Shown here: one piece after another, positions 49,535 through 59,640 of the stretch
How positions within the stretch are numbered: position 1 is the first letter of the stretch
Layout: each line of letters starts with the position of its first letter
Source: Flavimaricola marinus
GTDB taxonomy: Bacteria > Pseudomonadota > Alphaproteobacteria > Rhodobacterales > Rhodobacteraceae
Reading direction: 5' to 3'
Length of the DNA stretch: 64,000 nt
Assembly: GCF_900184895.1 (NCBI RefSeq)
Contig: NZ_FXZK01000004.1
Coordinates: forward strand, 62,001 to 126,000
Program-made: the position numbers and the translations under genes
Notes under the pieces: model-generated
Database searches by the model: none
Told to the model about the DNA's origin: nothing
The model's input: only the letters and a program-made list of their open reading frames with translations

Positions 49535-50860
49535 ATGGGCGATTGGCTAACCATGAGCGCCGCAGAGCTAGGCCGCGGGATCGAGGCTGGTCAGATTGAC
49601 CCGGTTGAGCTGTGCAAGACCTATCTCGACGCGATCGGGGCCCATCCGCTGAAGAGCAGGATATATGCGCGCCTCACGCCGGAGCGCGCGATGACCGAAG
49701 CCGCCGCTGCCGCTGCTCGTGCCAAATCGGGGCAGCGATTGAGCCCTCTGGATGGCGTTCCGGCCAGTTGGAAGGACTTGTTCGATTCCGCAGGCGTGGC
49801 AACAGAGGCCGGCACCGCACTGCTGGCGGGGCGCATTCCCGATGCGGATGCAGCGGTTCTGGCAACCGCCACTGCGATGGGTATGGTCTGCTTGGGCAAG
49901 ACCCATATGTCCGAGATTGCATTCTCGGGTCTTGGGTATAATCCAGTGACCGAAACGCCGCCCTGCGTGAACGATCCCGACGCGGTGCCGGGCGGGTCGT
50001 CCTCCGGTGCGGCCGCTTCCGTGGCCTTTGGGCTGGCCCCCGTCGGCATTGGATCGGACACGGGGGGATCGGTTCGGCTTCCGTCGGCCTGGAATGATCT
50101 CGTCGGGTTCAAGCCGACCCACGGCGCATTGCCTTTGGACGGGGTCGTTCCGCTTTGCGCCTCCTTCGACACAATCGGACCGCTGTGCCGCACCGTTGAG
50201 GATGCGGCGCTGACCTTCGAGGTCTTGGGCGGCCCACCCACGTCGCTGACCGGCGCGACGTTAAAGGGCAAACGGCTCCTGGTTGTCGAAACCGTCGGCA
50301 TGGAGGACCTCGAGGACGCCCCCGCCGCCGCGTTCGAGGCCGCAGTGGCCAAACTGATCGCTGCCGGGGCTGTGGTCGAACGCGCCGAAATCCAGTTTCT
50401 GAAGAAGGCGTTTGAGTTGACCGCGACGGTTTATCCGGCCGAGGCCTATGCCTACTGGAAGCCCTATGTCGAGGCTGCGCCGGACAAGATGTTCTATCAT
50501 ATCCGAGAGCGGGTCAGTGCTGGTGGCTCTGTCATGGCCACGGATTTCATCGCTGCGTGGACCAAGCTCAGGGCGCTGAGGGTGAAATGGGCCGAGGCGA
50601 CGCAGGGCTATGATGCGGTAATCTGCCCGACGGCCCCAAACATGCCACCGAAGGTGGAGCGGATCACATCGGATGATGCCTATTACGTTTCCAGTAATCT
50701 CAATGCGTTACGCAATACACGCATCGGCAACCTGATGGGGCTCTGTGGGCTAAGCCTGCCTACCGGCACACCGTCATGTGGTATTTTGTTCAACGCATTG
50801 CCCGGTGAAGAAGAGCGATTGTTGCAGCTTGGGGCGGCGGCAGAGGCGGTCTTGACCTAA
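49535..50860 (+). CDS. Amidase signature family hydrolase, second copy
   Basis: A 441-residue amidase. Lys lies in VPASWKDLFDSAG, the cis-Ser loop in PGGSSSGAAASVAFG, and the nucleophile Ser in GSDTGGSVRLPSAW. LVGFKPTHGALPLDG completes the core. It is not closely similar to the amidase at 10620 and has no operator palindrome nearby, so it is independent of the large cluster. A start at 49535 is preceded by GGGGGA. It could be an aminohydrolase such as an indoleacetamide- or aryl-acetamide-type enzyme; it is not the GatA subunit context, as no gatB or gatC is nearby. Confidence 0.88.
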   Translation: MGDWLTMSAAELGRGIEAGQIDPVELCKTYLDAIGAHPLKSRIYARLTPERAMTEAAAAAARAKSGQRLSPLDGVPASWKDLFDSAGVATEAGTALLAGRIPDADAAVLATATAMGMVCLGKTHMSEIAFSGLGYNPVTETPPCVNDPDAVPGGSSSGAAASVAFGLAPVGIGSDTGGSVRLPSAWNDLVGFKPTHGALPLDGVVPLCASFDTIGPLCRTVEDAALTFEVLGGPPTSLTGATLKGKRLLVVETVGMEDLEDAPAAAFEAAVAKLIAAGAVVERAEIQFLKKAFELTATVYPAEAYAYWKPYVEAAPDKMFYHIRERVSAGGSVMATDFIAAWTKLRALRVKWAEATQGYDAVICPTAPNMPPKVERITSDDAYYVSSNLNALRNTRIGNLMGLCGLSLPTGTPSCGILFNALPGEEERLLQLGAAAEAVLT

Positions 50861-50954
50861 AAGCCACAAAGCGGAGTCTCAGGCCCCGGAAATTGTGTCG
50901 TTTTTCTGGACATCGAAGGGCAGCAGCGGCTAGTTTGATTGAAACGGGGCGACA

Positions 50955-52154
50955 ATGATCCCGATGATTGAGGCAGCAATGGTGTTTCCCGAGCGGTTTT
51001 CGGACCTACCGGCCTATGCGTTCCCGCGTTTGCGGACTTTGCTCGACGCCCACACCCCGGGCGGCGATCCAATTGCCATGACCATCGGAGAGCCTCAGCA
51101 CGCCTTCCCGGAATGGGTGCAGGACGTGCTCGCCGCGCACACGCACGAGTTTGCCAAATACCCGCCGAACGACGGCTCGCCCGAGCTGCTTGAGGCGATC
51201 GCGGCTTGGGTTGGTCGCCGCTATGACGTGTCGCTGAATGACGATCAGATCATGGTGCTGAATGGCACGCGCGAGGGGCTCTACAACGCCGCGATGGCGC
51301 TTTGCCCCGAGGACAAGAACGGTCGTCCGGTGATCCTCACGCCGAACCCGTTCTATCAGGTCTATGCCGTCGCTGCCCTGTCGGTGAATGCCGAGCCCGT
51401 CTATGTAAGTGCGACCGCCGAAACCGGCCATTTGCCTGATTTCGCGAGCCTTCCAGATGCCATTCTGGATCGGACCGCGTTGGCCTATATCTGTTCGCCG
51501 GCAAACCCGCAGGGGGCCGTCGCTTCTGCGGAATATTGGCGCAGCCTGATCGCGCTTGCCGAGAAGCACGATTTCCGGATTCTCGCGGACGAGTGCTATT
51601 CCGAAGTGTGGCGGGACGCTGCACCGGTGGGGGCGCTGCAAATCGCCAAAGAAATGGGAGCAGACCCCGAGCGTGTTCTGATCTTTCATTCCTTGTCAAA
51701 GCGGTCCAACCTGCCGGGTCTGCGGTCCGGATTTGTAGCGGGCGGTCCAAAGAGCATCGCGCGTATCCGTCAACTCAGGGCCTACGCAGGCGCACCTCTG
51801 CCGCTGCCGTTGCAACGGGTTGCCGAAAAGGTCTGGGCCGACGAGGCGCATGTCGACGAGAGCCGCGCGCTTTATCAGCAGAAATATCAGGTCGCAGATC
51901 AGATTCTGGGTGATGTGCCGGGCTATGTCGCGCCCCCTGCCGGATTTTTTCTGTGGCTGCCGGTGCAGGACGGAGAGCAGGCTGCGCTCAAACTCTGGCA
52001 AGAGACTGGCGTTAGGGTGCTGCCCGGTGCGTATCTCAGCCGCGATACCGCCGAGGGAAACCCCGGCGCAGGATATATTCGGGTCGCGATGGTGGCCCCG
52101 ACACAAACGGTGCAGCGCGGGCTCTCGCAGCTTCGCGACTGCTTGTACGACTAA
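50955..52154 (+). CDS. Class I/II pyridoxal-phosphate aminotransferase
   Basis: A 399-residue fold type I aminotransferase. MTIGEPQHAFPEWV is the substrate-side start, NGTREGLYNAAMAL binds PLP phosphate, ICSPANPQGAVAS contains the conserved Asn, ILADECYSEVWRD the Asp and Tyr, and FHSLSKRSNLPGLRSGF the PLP-binding Lys. The C-terminal YIRVAMVAP contains the substrate-carboxylate Arg. The overall sequence resembles the DapC-type N-succinyl-diaminopimelate transaminase, which would place it in lysine/peptidoglycan synthesis, but other amino acids are possible. Several in-frame ATGs lie close to the start; 50955 is the first with GGGGCG upstream. It is 15 bp ahead of ftsK. Confidence 0.88.
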   Translation: MIPMIEAAMVFPERFSDLPAYAFPRLRTLLDAHTPGGDPIAMTIGEPQHAFPEWVQDVLAAHTHEFAKYPPNDGSPELLEAIAAWVGRRYDVSLNDDQIMVLNGTREGLYNAAMALCPEDKNGRPVILTPNPFYQVYAVAALSVNAEPVYVSATAETGHLPDFASLPDAILDRTALAYICSPANPQGAVASAEYWRSLIALAEKHDFRILADECYSEVWRDAAPVGALQIAKEMGADPERVLIFHSLSKRSNLPGLRSGFVAGGPKSIARIRQLRAYAGAPLPLPLQRVAEKVWADEAHVDESRALYQQKYQVADQILGDVPGYVAPPAGFFLWLPVQDGEQAALKLWQETGVRVLPGAYLSRDTAEGNPGAGYIRVAMVAPTQTVQRGLSQLRDCLYD

Positions 52155-52169
52155 GAGGCGAGGGACGAG

Positions 52170-55100
52170 ATGGCATATCAGACACGAGGTCGGGATCCGC
52201 TCTTGGACAGCACGACGCAAGCCGTGCTCGAAAAACGGAGCAAAGAACTTCTGGGCATCGGGCTGATCGTTCTCGGCGTCTTGGCCGCCATGATGATTGG
52301 CAGCTATTCTCCCGACGATCCCAACTGGATGCTGGCCTCTGACGCACCGGTCAAGAATTGGCTCGGTCGGTTTGGCGCGTCGCTCGCTCAGCCGCTTTTC
52401 ATGATTGGTGGAATGGCGACCTGGGGCATTGCCGTGACACTTTGCGTATGGGGTCTCCGCCTCGCGGCTCATTCCGGAACGGATCGGGCTATGGGGCGCG
52501 TCGTGTTCGCGCCGATCGCCATAGCCGTGGGTGCCGTCTACGCCGCAACGCTTTCCCCGCCGGCCGGTTGGCCGCACAGCTTCGGCATGGGTGGCCTGTT
52601 TGGCGACACGGTTCTGAGCGTGTTGCTGACCATTCTACCCCTAGGGGCAGCCGTCGGAGTGAAGCTTCTTTCCTTGGCCGCGTTCGTCGCTACTTTGGCG
52701 CTGGCAGCATATGTGTTGGGCTTCACCAAGCAAGAAATCGGCCAGCTTTGGAAGCGCTTCGTCTTTGGGCTGGTTGTCGCGTATGATCTTATCCTGAAGG
52801 TGCTCGGGCAGGGCGCTCAAGCGTCTCTCAAGGCCGCTCACGGCGTTCAGAGCCGTGTTCAGTCGGAGATCGAGAACCGGCGCGAAGTGTCGCGGGCCGA
52901 GCGCGAGATGCTCGAAGCCGAAATGGCGGCCGAAAGAGCGATTCCTGCGCCGCAGGTCCAAAGCCCCTCCGAGCGCGCTGCCGCCGTAGTTCGCGCGAAC
53001 CCCGCCATGCCGACCGGCCGCGCGATGCCGGCTTCGGCACCACAAGTCACCACAGTGCGCCGCGAGCCGGCCACCGAAGCCCGTCCCACCGCCGCACCTC
53101 GCCGGATGCCGCCGGCGGCCGGCGCAGCGCCCCTTGTCGCGCCTGCCCGCGCCGCGGAACCGCAGCCCAGCGGCTTCCTTGCTCGTATGCCATCGCTGTT
53201 GAAGCGGTCCGAGCCCGTCCCCAACACCATGCCTGAACCCGAGTTGATCGAAAGCGACGCTTGGGCAGGTGAGACCGAGCCGATGGACGGCGATCGCATC
53301 AAGGCCCGGATATCGGACGCGATCCGCAACCGCTCACGCGGGGCCGCTCCCGTGCGCGTGGAGCCACAGGTAGAGCGACGCCAGGGCCCCAAACCCCTAG
53401 TGCTTGACCTTGGCCCCAAGCCGCCCGCCGAACCTCCTCTCACGGCCCCGACGATTTCCTCGGTCCGGACTGCGCTGCCGCCTTCGCCGGATTTGATCGA
53501 AGAGGATGACGCCGACCTTTCGACGGACAACATGTTCATAGAAGATGACAACGACTGGTCTGTTTCGGCCGACAACACGCCGCACACTCCGCGAGTGGCA
53601 CCCGTTTCTGCACCCCGTCCGGCAGAGCCGCGCAAAGCTGTCGTTCAGCATTCGGCCAAGCGCACTATCCAGCCTTCAACCCGTGCCAAGGCCGAAGCGC
53701 AGCCCGCCCTTCCGCTGGAAGAGAAATTCTCAGACTACGAGCAACCGCCGTTGAGCCTGCTGACCAATCCGTCCGAAGTCGAGCGTCATCACCTGAGTGA
53801 TGAGGCCTTGGAAGAGAATGCCCGGATGCTGGAAAGCGTTCTCGACGACTATGGCGTCAAAGGCGAAATCGTGTCCGTTCGTCCGGGCCCGGTGGTCACG
53901 ATGTATGAGCTTGAGCCGGCACCGGGTCTCAAGGCCAGCCGGGTCATTGGTCTGTCGGACGATATCGCGCGGTCCATGTCCGCCCTGTCCGCGCGTGTTT
54001 CGACCGTGCCGGGGCGCAGCGTCATCGGTATCGAATTGCCCAATGAGAAGCGCGAGATGGTCGTTCTGCGCGAAATCCTCGCCGCCCGCGATTTCGGTGA
54101 CAGCCAGATGCGCCTACCTCTGGCTCTGGGCAAGGATATTGGTGGTGAGCCGATCATCGCCAACCTCGCCAAGATGCCTCACCTGTTGATCGCAGGGACG
54201 ACCGGTTCGGGTAAGTCCGTGGCCATCAACACGATGATCCTGTCGCTGCTCTACAAGCTGACTCCAGAGGAATGCCGGTTGATCATGATCGACCCCAAGA
54301 TGCTGGAACTCAGTGTCTATGACGGCATCCCGCATCTTCTGTCACCGGTGGTGACCGATCCCAAAAAGGCCGTCGTGGCCTTGAAATGGGTCGTGGGCGA
54401 GATGGAGGAACGCTATCGCAAGATGTCCAAGATGGGCGTGCGCAACATCGACGGCTACAATGGTCGGGTGCGCGAGGCGCTGTCCAAGGGCGAAACCTTC
54501 GACCGCACGATCCAGACAGGCTTTGACGAGGAGACCGGCGATCCGATCTTCGAGACCGAGACGATTACGCCAGAGGTTCTGCCGTTCATCGTCGTGATCG
54601 TGGACGAGATGGCCGATCTGATGATGGTGGCCGGCAAAGAGATCGAGGCGTGCATCCAGCGCCTTGCACAGATGGCTCGGGCGTCGGGGATCCATCTGAT
54701 CATGGCCACTCAGCGTCCGTCGGTGGACGTGATCACCGGCACGATCAAGGCAAACTTCCCCACCCGGATCTCGTTCCAGGTGACCTCGAAGATCGACAGC
54801 CGCACCATTCTGGGCGAGATGGGGGCCGAGCAGCTCTTGGGCATGGGTGACATGCTCTATATGGCTGGCGGCGGCAAGATCAGCCGTATCCACGGACCGT
54901 TCTGTTCGGATGAGGAAGTCGAAGAGATCGTCAATCACCTCAAGGGCTTTGGTCCGCCGGAATACATGTCCGGCGTGGTGGACGGTCCTGACGAGGCGAC
55001 CGAGTCGAGCATCGACGCAGTCCTCGGCCTCGGTTCCAGCGATGACGGAGAGAATGCGCTTTACGATATGGCCGTGCAGATCGTGGCCAAGGACCGCAAG

Positions 55101-55244
55101 TGCTCGACCTCCTACATCCAGCGCAAACTGGCGATCGGCTATAACAAGGCCGCCCGACTGGTCGAACAGATGGAAGACGAAGGCGTCGTCTCATCTGCCA
55201 ACCATGTTGGAAAACGCGAGATCCTCGTGCCAGAGGTGCACTGA
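52170..55244 (+). CDS. ftsK: DNA translocase FtsK
   Basis: A 1024-residue septal DNA pump. The first 210 residues hold four membrane helices ([17 protein letters not shown] and three more). A Pro/Ala-rich linker spans about 220-500. The alpha/beta motor has [10 protein letters not shown]-type entry, Walker A in [20 protein letters not shown], Walker B in [15 protein letters not shown] and the [19 protein letters not shown] block. The last 70 residues are the gamma winged helix ([20 protein letters not shown], then [12 protein letters not shown]) that reads KOPS-type sequences and activates XerD in other species. The length is typical of alphaproteobacterial FtsK. GAGGGACGAG precedes the start. 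Confidence 0.97.
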   Translation: MAYQTRGRDPLLDSTTQAVLEKRSKELLGIGLIVLGVLAAMMIGSYSPDDPNWMLASDAPVKNWLGRFGASLAQPLFMIGGMATWGIAVTLCVWGLRLAAHSGTDRAMGRVVFAPIAIAVGAVYAATLSPPAGWPHSFGMGGLFGDTVLSVLLTILPLGAAVGVKLLSLAAFVATLALAAYVLGFTKQEIGQLWKRFVFGLVVAYDLILKVLGQGAQASLKAAHGVQSRVQSEIENRREVSRAEREMLEAEMAAERAIPAPQVQSPSERAAAVVRANPAMPTGRAMPASAPQVTTVRREPATEARPTAAPRRMPPAAGAAPLVAPARAAEPQPSGFLARMPSLLKRSEPVPNTMPEPELIESDAWAGETEPMDGDRIKARISDAIRNRSRGAAPVRVEPQVERRQGPKPLVLDLGPKPPAEPPLTAPTISSVRTALPPSPDLIEEDDADLSTDNMFIEDDNDWSVSADNTPHTPRVAPVSAPRPAEPRKAVVQHSAKRTIQPSTRAKAEAQPALPLEEKFSDYEQPPLSLLTNPSEVERHHLSDEALEENARMLESVLDDYGVKGEIVSVRPGPVVTMYELEPAPGLKASRVIGLSDDIARSMSALSARVSTVPGRSVIGIELPNEKREMVVLREILAARDFGDSQMRLPLALGKDIGGEPIIANLAKMPHLLIAGTTGSGKSVAINTMILSLLYKLTPEECRLIMIDPKMLELSVYDGIPHLLSPVVTDPKKAVVALKWVVGEMEERYRKMSKMGVRNIDGYNGRVREALSKGETFDRTIQTGFDEETGDPIFETETITPEVLPFIVVIVDEMADLMMVAGKEIEACIQRLAQMARASGIHLIMATQRPSVDVITGTIKANFPTRISFQVTSKIDSRTILGEMGAEQLLGMGDMLYMAGGGKISRIHGPFCSDEEVEEIVNHLKGFGPPEYMSGVVDGPDEATESSIDAVLGLGSSDDGENALYDMAVQIVAKDRKCSTSYIQRKLAIGYNKAARLVEQMEDEGVVSSANHVGKREILVPEVH

Positions 55245-55320
55245 CAGAGACAAATGGGGCTTGGAAGAATGCGATTCGGTTGATTACCGTGGGCGGATAT
55301 TCTGCCATGGAGATTGACCG

Positions 55321-55728
55321 ATGCGTATTCTAGCCCTTGCTGCCGCTATTGCGATTGCCGTTCCCGCGACGAGCCAAGCCCAATCCGTCATCGAAGCCTA
55401 CTACGCCGAGATCAGTCAGCGTGACATGTTCAATTCATCCGGTACCCGGCTGACCGATCTGGGTGCGATTCTGCAGCAGGATCGGGCCAATGTGCACCGG
55501 TTTGGCAAGCGCGATCCATCCGACGAGATCGACCCGTTTTTTGGGGATCGTTCATTGCGTGCCCAAATCCCGCAGCTCTATGCCCGAGGAGACACCGATC
55601 CCCTGATTGCGCGGATCATTACCGGTGGCAGCCCCCTTCAGGTTCTGGTCTTGCTCTGTGGTGGCAGAGCGCAGCCTGAGTATCTGGTCGTGGATTTCGC
55701 TGACGGCGATGGCAACCGCGGCTGCTAG
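55321..55728 (+). CDS. Small exported hypothetical protein between ftsK and lolA
   Basis: A 135-residue protein with a clear signal peptide (MRILALAAAIAIAVPATSQA, cleavage before QSVIEAYY). The mature part reads YYAEISQRDMFNSSGTRLTD and LGAILQQDRANVHRFGKRD, ending in a beta segment LQVLVLLCGG and VDFADGDGNRGC. Two cysteines (in LCGG and the last residue) could pair. I do not recognise the family. It is on the same strand as ftsK (76 bp gap) and lolA (134 bp gap). Confidence 0.7.
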   Translation: MRILALAAAIAIAVPATSQAQSVIEAYYAEISQRDMFNSSGTRLTDLGAILQQDRANVHRFGKRDPSDEIDPFFGDRSLRAQIPQLYARGDTDPLIARIITGGSPLQVLVLLCGGRAQPEYLVVDFADGDGNRGC

Positions 55729-55822
55729 GCCTGCAGGATCAGCCGGTTATTGCCTGACAGGCGATTAATATGGCCGTGATATGGAATAACGGGGGGCAAT
55801 GGCCCAGATATTCTACGACGAT

Positions 55823-55842
55823 GCAGGGTGCATTTGCCCTGC
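55823..55842 (+). other. Hairpin in the lolA leader
   Basis: GCAGGG (55823-55828) pairs with CCCTGC (55837-55842) around an 8-nt loop, 20 bp before the lolA start. It may influence lolA translation; no further support is visible. Confidence 0.35.
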
Positions 55843-55862
55843 GGTAGGATTAGGTAGTGACC

Positions 55863-56477
55863 ATGACCAATATCACACGACGCACCGCGCTCCTTGCGCC
55901 TTTCGCCCTGTCCTTGGCGCTGGCTGGCCCCGCAATGGCCCAGCAGCTTTCACTTGCCGAGGTTTCGACATACCTGAACCGCCTTCAAACCGCGACGGGT
56001 GGCTTTACTCAGATCAATGGCGGCGGGACGATCTCGACCGGCCAGATCTATATCAAGCGCCCCGGTCGCATTCGGTTCGAATACGATCCACCGGAGAACA
56101 GCCTTGTGATCGCGGGCGGTGGTTCGGTGGCGATATTTGATCCGCGATCCAATGCAGGCCCCGATCGCTATCCGCTCAACCAGACCCCTCTGTCGATCAT
56201 TCTGGCGCGCGACGTGGATCTGACACGGGCGCGTATGGTCACTGGTCACACCTCTGACGGCACGACGACGACGATCACGGCGCAAGACCCCGACAGGCCG
56301 GAGTATGGATCTATCCAGATGGTCTACACGGCCAACCCCGTCGAATTGCGCCAATGGATTGTGACAGACGATACCGGTCAGCAAACTACGGTTATCCTGA
56401 ATGATCTGCAGCGCGGCGGATCACTGAACGATATTCTGTTCAATATCCAAGCAGCCGAGCAGTCATTCGGGAACTGA
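55863..56477 (+). CDS. lolA: Outer-membrane lipoprotein carrier protein LolA
   Basis: A 204-residue periplasmic protein. TRRTALLAPFALSLALAG with cleavage after AMA is the signal peptide; the twin Arg (TRRTAL) hints at Tat export. The mature domain has LNRLQTATGGFTQINGGGT and IYIKRPGRIRFEYDPPENSL, the conserved RP-G-x-x-R-F-x-Y motif of LolA, and ends in a beta barrel half (LRQWIVTDDTGQQTTVIL). It shuttles lipoproteins from the LolCDE complex to the outer membrane. A GTG two codons upstream is an alternative start. A strong terminator follows. Confidence 0.92.
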   Translation: MTNITRRTALLAPFALSLALAGPAMAQQLSLAEVSTYLNRLQTATGGFTQINGGGTISTGQIYIKRPGRIRFEYDPPENSLVIAGGGSVAIFDPRSNAGPDRYPLNQTPLSIILARDVDLTRARMVTGHTSDGTTTTITAQDPDRPEYGSIQMVYTANPVELRQWIVTDDTGQQTTVILNDLQRGGSLNDILFNIQAAEQSFGN

Positions 56478-56505
56478 TCTCAACAATCGACCGACTGATC
56501 TTGGC

Positions 56506-56540
56506 GGAGCCGCAGGTTGACTGCGGCTCCTTTCGTTTTT
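56506..56540 (+). terminator. Intrinsic terminator after lolA
   Basis: GGAGCCGCAG (56506-56515) pairs perfectly with CTGCGGCTCC (56521-56530), a 10-bp stem with a GTTGA loop, followed by TTTCGTTTTT. It ends the ftsK-lolA direction transcript and also faces the convergent transglycosylase gene. Confidence 0.88.
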
Positions 56541-56568
56541 GTCCGACAAAGCCCAACTGGTATTTGGC

Positions 56569-57153
56569 TCAGGCCCTGCCGCAGCTCACCAACTGCGCCT
56601 GATAGAGCGCAGCCCGCGATTCCAGTTCACCAGCGATCCGAACCAGCCAAGCCTTTGAATTGTAGCTCCCCCGCCGATACCCTGTCCGGCCTTCGTGGTA
56701 GGCAAGGTACTGGTTGCGGGTATCGGAAAGCGGAATGCCCAACTGGTCACGGGTCTGGGTCATATACCATCCCATGAAATCGGTCGCGTCGCGGATATCA
56801 TCACGGCGAGACCGGCGGCCACCGACGTCCTCGACATATTCGTCCCACGTGCCATCCAGAGCTTGCGAATAGCCGTAGGCGGATGACTGCCGTCCGATCG
56901 GGATCACACCGAGCGCATATTGGTGCGGCGGACGGGCGTTTCCAATAAATTTGCTCTCTTGGTAAATAATCGCCATTTGGACGTTTACGGGAACGCCCCA
57001 TTTCCGCTCGGTTGCGCGAAACGCCCGAAGATAATTCGGCCGTTCAGCCACTATACTGCACGCGTTATCCAGTTCTCGGGGCGCCTGGTAGTCTCGGCTG
57101 CCACAACCGGCCAACAAGGCCAAAAGAACCATCGCGCGAAAGAGTCTGCTCAT
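56569..57153 (-). CDS. Lytic transglycosylase (SLT-like) lipoprotein
   Basis: A 194-residue lipoprotein. MSRLFRAMVLLALLAGCGS is a lipoprotein signal with the lipobox LAGC. The mature part holds an SLT-like domain: KWGVPVNVQMAIIYQESKFIGNA contains the catalytic Glu in YQESKF, followed by SAYGYSQALDGTWDEY and YLAYHEGRTGYRRGSY, the Gly-Tyr-Ser and AYHxG motifs. It would cleave peptidoglycan glycan strands from the outer-membrane side. A 220-bp gap separates it from hspQ. Confidence 0.9.
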   Translation of the reverse strand: MSRLFRAMVLLALLAGCGSRDYQAPRELDNACSIVAERPNYLRAFRATERKWGVPVNVQMAIIYQESKFIGNARPPHQYALGVIPIGRQSSAYGYSQALDGTWDEYVEDVGGRRSRRDDIRDATDFMGWYMTQTRDQLGIPLSDTRNQYLAYHEGRTGYRRGSYNSKAWLVRIAGELESRAALYQAQLVSCGRA

Positions 57154-57373
57154 CTGCCTCTCGCTCTATTTTGTTTTTTTCGACCATAGCGTTTTTTGGC
57201 CGCTCTGTGAACGGGCAAGCCGAGCATGTGCGCTAGAATTCGCGTGATGTCGGTAAACCGCCGATCGCCGGAAATGAGCGGGGATGCACAGACTGTTTCT
57301 GCATTTGCCGGCCCTAACCCATAGACTTTTATAGGTTTAAGGGCGTATGAACGAAGGAGGGGCAAAGGATGAT

Positions 57374-57700
57374 ATGTTAAAAACGCGCGCCAAATACCAC
57401 CTGGGCCAGATTGTCCGGCACCGTAAACACCCCTTCAGGGGCGTGGTTTTCGACGTGGACGCGATGTTTTCGAACACTGAGGAATGGTACGAGGCGATCC
57501 CGGAGGAGAGCCGCCCCCAGAAGGATCAGCCATTCTATCACCTGCTCGCCGAGAACGATCAAAGCTACTATGTGGCTTATGTTTCAGAACAAAATCTGAT
57601 TGCCGACTATTCCGGCAGACCCGTCGAACATCCCGATCTCGAAGATCTCTTCGGTCCGTTCGAGGATGGACATTATCCGCTTCAGGTTCAGTTGAACTGA
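57374..57700 (+). CDS. hspQ: Heat shock protein HspQ (YccV family)
   Basis: A 108-residue protein. AKYHLGQIVRHRKHPFRGVVFDVD is the family N-terminus, then EEWYEAIPEESRPQKDQPFYHLLAEND and YVAYVSEQNLIADYSGRPVEHP. HspQ in E. coli binds hemimethylated oriC DNA and acts as a Lon specificity factor. The start at 57374 is chosen for AAAGGAT just upstream; an in-frame start at 57347 would add nine residues without family support. No clear heat-shock promoter is seen. Confidence 0.93.
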   Translation: MLKTRAKYHLGQIVRHRKHPFRGVVFDVDAMFSNTEEWYEAIPEESRPQKDQPFYHLLAENDQSYYVAYVSEQNLIADYSGRPVEHPDLEDLFGPFEDGHYPLQVQLN

Positions 57701-57770
57701 CCGCTGCCGAGCAGATAGCCGCACCATTTCACCTGATTCGTTAACACGCTCCACCGCGAGAAATCGGGCT

Positions 57771-57811
57771 GCGGTTTGCCGTCGGTCCGACGTCGGTATG
57801 GCGTCGGTGTC
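57771..57811 (-). repeat. 11-bp-phased ACCGAC repeat, copy 2
   Basis: On the minus strand ACCGAC starts at 57808, 57797 and 57786, followed by ACCGC at 57775, each exactly 11 bp apart. The 41-base unit matches copy 1 (41548-41588) at 36 of 41 positions. It lies in the 365-bp gap between the convergent hspQ and gamma-glutamyltransferase genes, in the orientation of the latter. Apart from this repeat I see no gene or clear terminator in 57701-58065. Confidence 0.7.
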
Positions 57812-58065
57812 GTTATCGGCGCAGGCAGAATCGGCCGCCGTGACAGGACGGCGCTTCTCATTTGCGAAACGTTAAGCACCGGCCTGTAGGATCCCGCCGC
57901 CCGATTCTGGCGACTCCTGCCGGAGAGAGCGGGAAGGTGGCGCACGGCACGGCCGATATCGCCTGCCCCTAGCCTCATGGCGAAGGGGGCAGCCAAACTC
58001 CGCACATCGGATTGCCCCGAGGTCCCGCAACGGCCGACGGTTGACCGCCAACCCTGACTTGGCGG

Positions 58066-59640
58066 TCAATAGCCCAGTGCCATGCCGTCCTTGCGGGGGT
58101 CTGACCCGGCGCTGAGCACACCGTCTTCGCCGATGAGGATCGCCTGCGCCCCGCCGATGGGCCGCGGCGGCACCACCACGTCGTGCCCCAGATCGGCCAG
58201 TCCCTGATGCACTTCGGGCGCATAGCCCCGCTCCACCAGCAGCTTGCCGTTCTCGAAGAAGCAGCGTGGACCGTCGATCGCCTCCTGCACGTCCATGCCG
58301 AAATCGCGCATGTTCGTCAGGAACCGGGCGTGGCCGATGGGCTGATAGCCGCCGCCCATCACCCCGAACGAGCCAAAGATCCGCCCGTTCTCGCGCAGCA
58401 TTCCGGGAAGGATCGTGTGCATCGGCCGCTTGCCCGGCCCGGCCTCGTTCGGGTGCCCTGCCTCGAGGGTGAATCCCGCCCCCCGGTTGTGGAATGGGAT
58501 CCCGAATTTCTCGGAGGCGAGCCCGGTACCGAAGTCCTTGAACACCGAGTAGATCAGCGAAACCGCCATCCGGTCCTTGTCGACGACGGTGAGGTAGACG
58601 GTTTCCTTGTGCACCGCTTCCGCGAGCGGCGCGGGGAAAGGCAGCGCCTTTTTCATCGAGATCAGCTTGGCCAGTTCCGCCGCCGTTTCCGGGGCCAGCA
58701 TGTGCTCCAGCCGGGAGACGTGGTCGGGATCGGCGATGAACCGGTTGCGAGCATCGAAGCCGAGCTTGGCGACCTCGGCCTCCAGATGCGCCCGTTCGGT
58801 GCCGAAGGGGTCCATCTCCGACAGATCGAAATGGCTCAGCATGTTGAGCATCAGGATCGCCATGGCCCCGACACCGTTCGGCGGATGCTCGAGCAGGTCG
58901 ACCCCGGCGTAGGTTCCCGAGATCGGCTTGCCATAGTCGCTTCTGGTGTCCTCATAGTCCTGAAGGCTGTGGGTGCCGCCGAGCGCCTGAAGGCTCGAGG
59001 CCATGTCCTCGGCGACCTCTCCGGCGTAGAACCCGTCCCGTCCCTCCGTCGCGATCCGCCGCAACACCTCGGCCAGCTGCGGCGCACGAAATATCTGCCC
59101 GGCGCGCGGGGCGGAGTCGTCGATTAGGAAGTGCCGGCGGGCGGCCCCCTTGAGCTTGTCTTGGTGCATCGCCCAGTCAAGCGCCGCCCGAGGGGCGACG
59201 GGGATGCCCGCCTCGGCGTAGTGGATCGCGGGGGCGAGGCTGGCCCTCAGCCCGATCTTGCCCCAATCCGCCGACATCCGGCAGAAGGCATCCACCGCCC
59301 CCGGCAGGGTGACCGCCTCCGGCCCGTCCAGCGGCACCGTGGCGTGACCCGCGTCCCGCATGGCCGCGGCGCTTAGTCCGGCAGGCGCACGGCCGGATCC
59401 GTTCAAGGCGACAACCTCGCCGCCGGGCGGACTGATCAGGGCGAACAGATCACCGCCAATGCCGGTCATCGCCGGTTCGCATTGGCCCAGCAGAACCGCC
59501 CCGGCAATGGCCGCGTCCACGGCATTGCCACCCGCTTCGAGAAGTTGCACCGCGACCTTGGCTGCCAATGGATGAGACGTCGCGCACATGCCGTTGGTCG
59601 CATAGGCGACAGACCGGCCCGGACGTTGAAAATCGCGCAT
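58066..59640 (-). CDS. Gamma-glutamyltransferase family protein
   Basis: A 524-residue Ntn-hydrolase precursor. MCATSHPLAAKVAVQLLEAGGNAVDAAIA (in two parts) is the family start. GIGGDLFALI and NGSGRAP follow. The self-cleaving nucleophile is the Thr of HKETVYLTVVDKDRMAVS, with DFGTGL and the downstream GGGYQPIGHARFL completing the site. It may act on glutathione, gamma-glutamyl compounds or cephalosporin-like amides. No signal peptide is seen, unlike the periplasmic E. coli enzyme. The start at 59640 has GGGAGG five bases upstream. Confidence 0.92.
   Translation of the reverse strand: MRDFQRPGRSVAYATNGMCATSHPLAAKVAVQLLEAGGNAVDAAIAGAVLLGQCEPAMTGIGGDLFALISPPGGEVVALNGSGRAPAGLSAAAMRDAGHATVPLDGPEAVTLPGAVDAFCRMSADWGKIGLRASLAPAIHYAEAGIPVAPRAALDWAMHQDKLKGAARRHFLIDDSAPRAGQIFRAPQLAEVLRRIATEGRDGFYAGEVAEDMASSLQALGGTHSLQDYEDTRSDYGKPISGTYAGVDLLEHPPNGVGAMAILMLNMLSHFDLSEMDPFGTERAHLEAEVAKLGFDARNRFIADPDHVSRLEHMLAPETAAELAKLISMKKALPFPAPLAEAVHKETVYLTVVDKDRMAVSLIYSVFKDFGTGLASEKFGIPFHNRGAGFTLEAGHPNEAGPGKRPMHTILPGMLRENGRIFGSFGVMGGGYQPIGHARFLTNMRDFGMDVQEAIDGPRCFFENGKLLVERGYAPEVHQGLADLGHDVVVPPRPIGGAQAILIGEDGVLSAGSDPRKDGMALGY

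Noticed and set aside
56538-56550. TTTGTCCGACAAA resembling the operator
   Set aside because: It is one base shorter with an odd centre, so the half-site spacing differs, and it lies in the T-rich tail of the lolA terminator away from any promoter of the region.
57374-57700. HspQ start at 57347
   Set aside because: The nine extra residues have no family support, and the ATG at 57374 has AAAGGAT just upstream.
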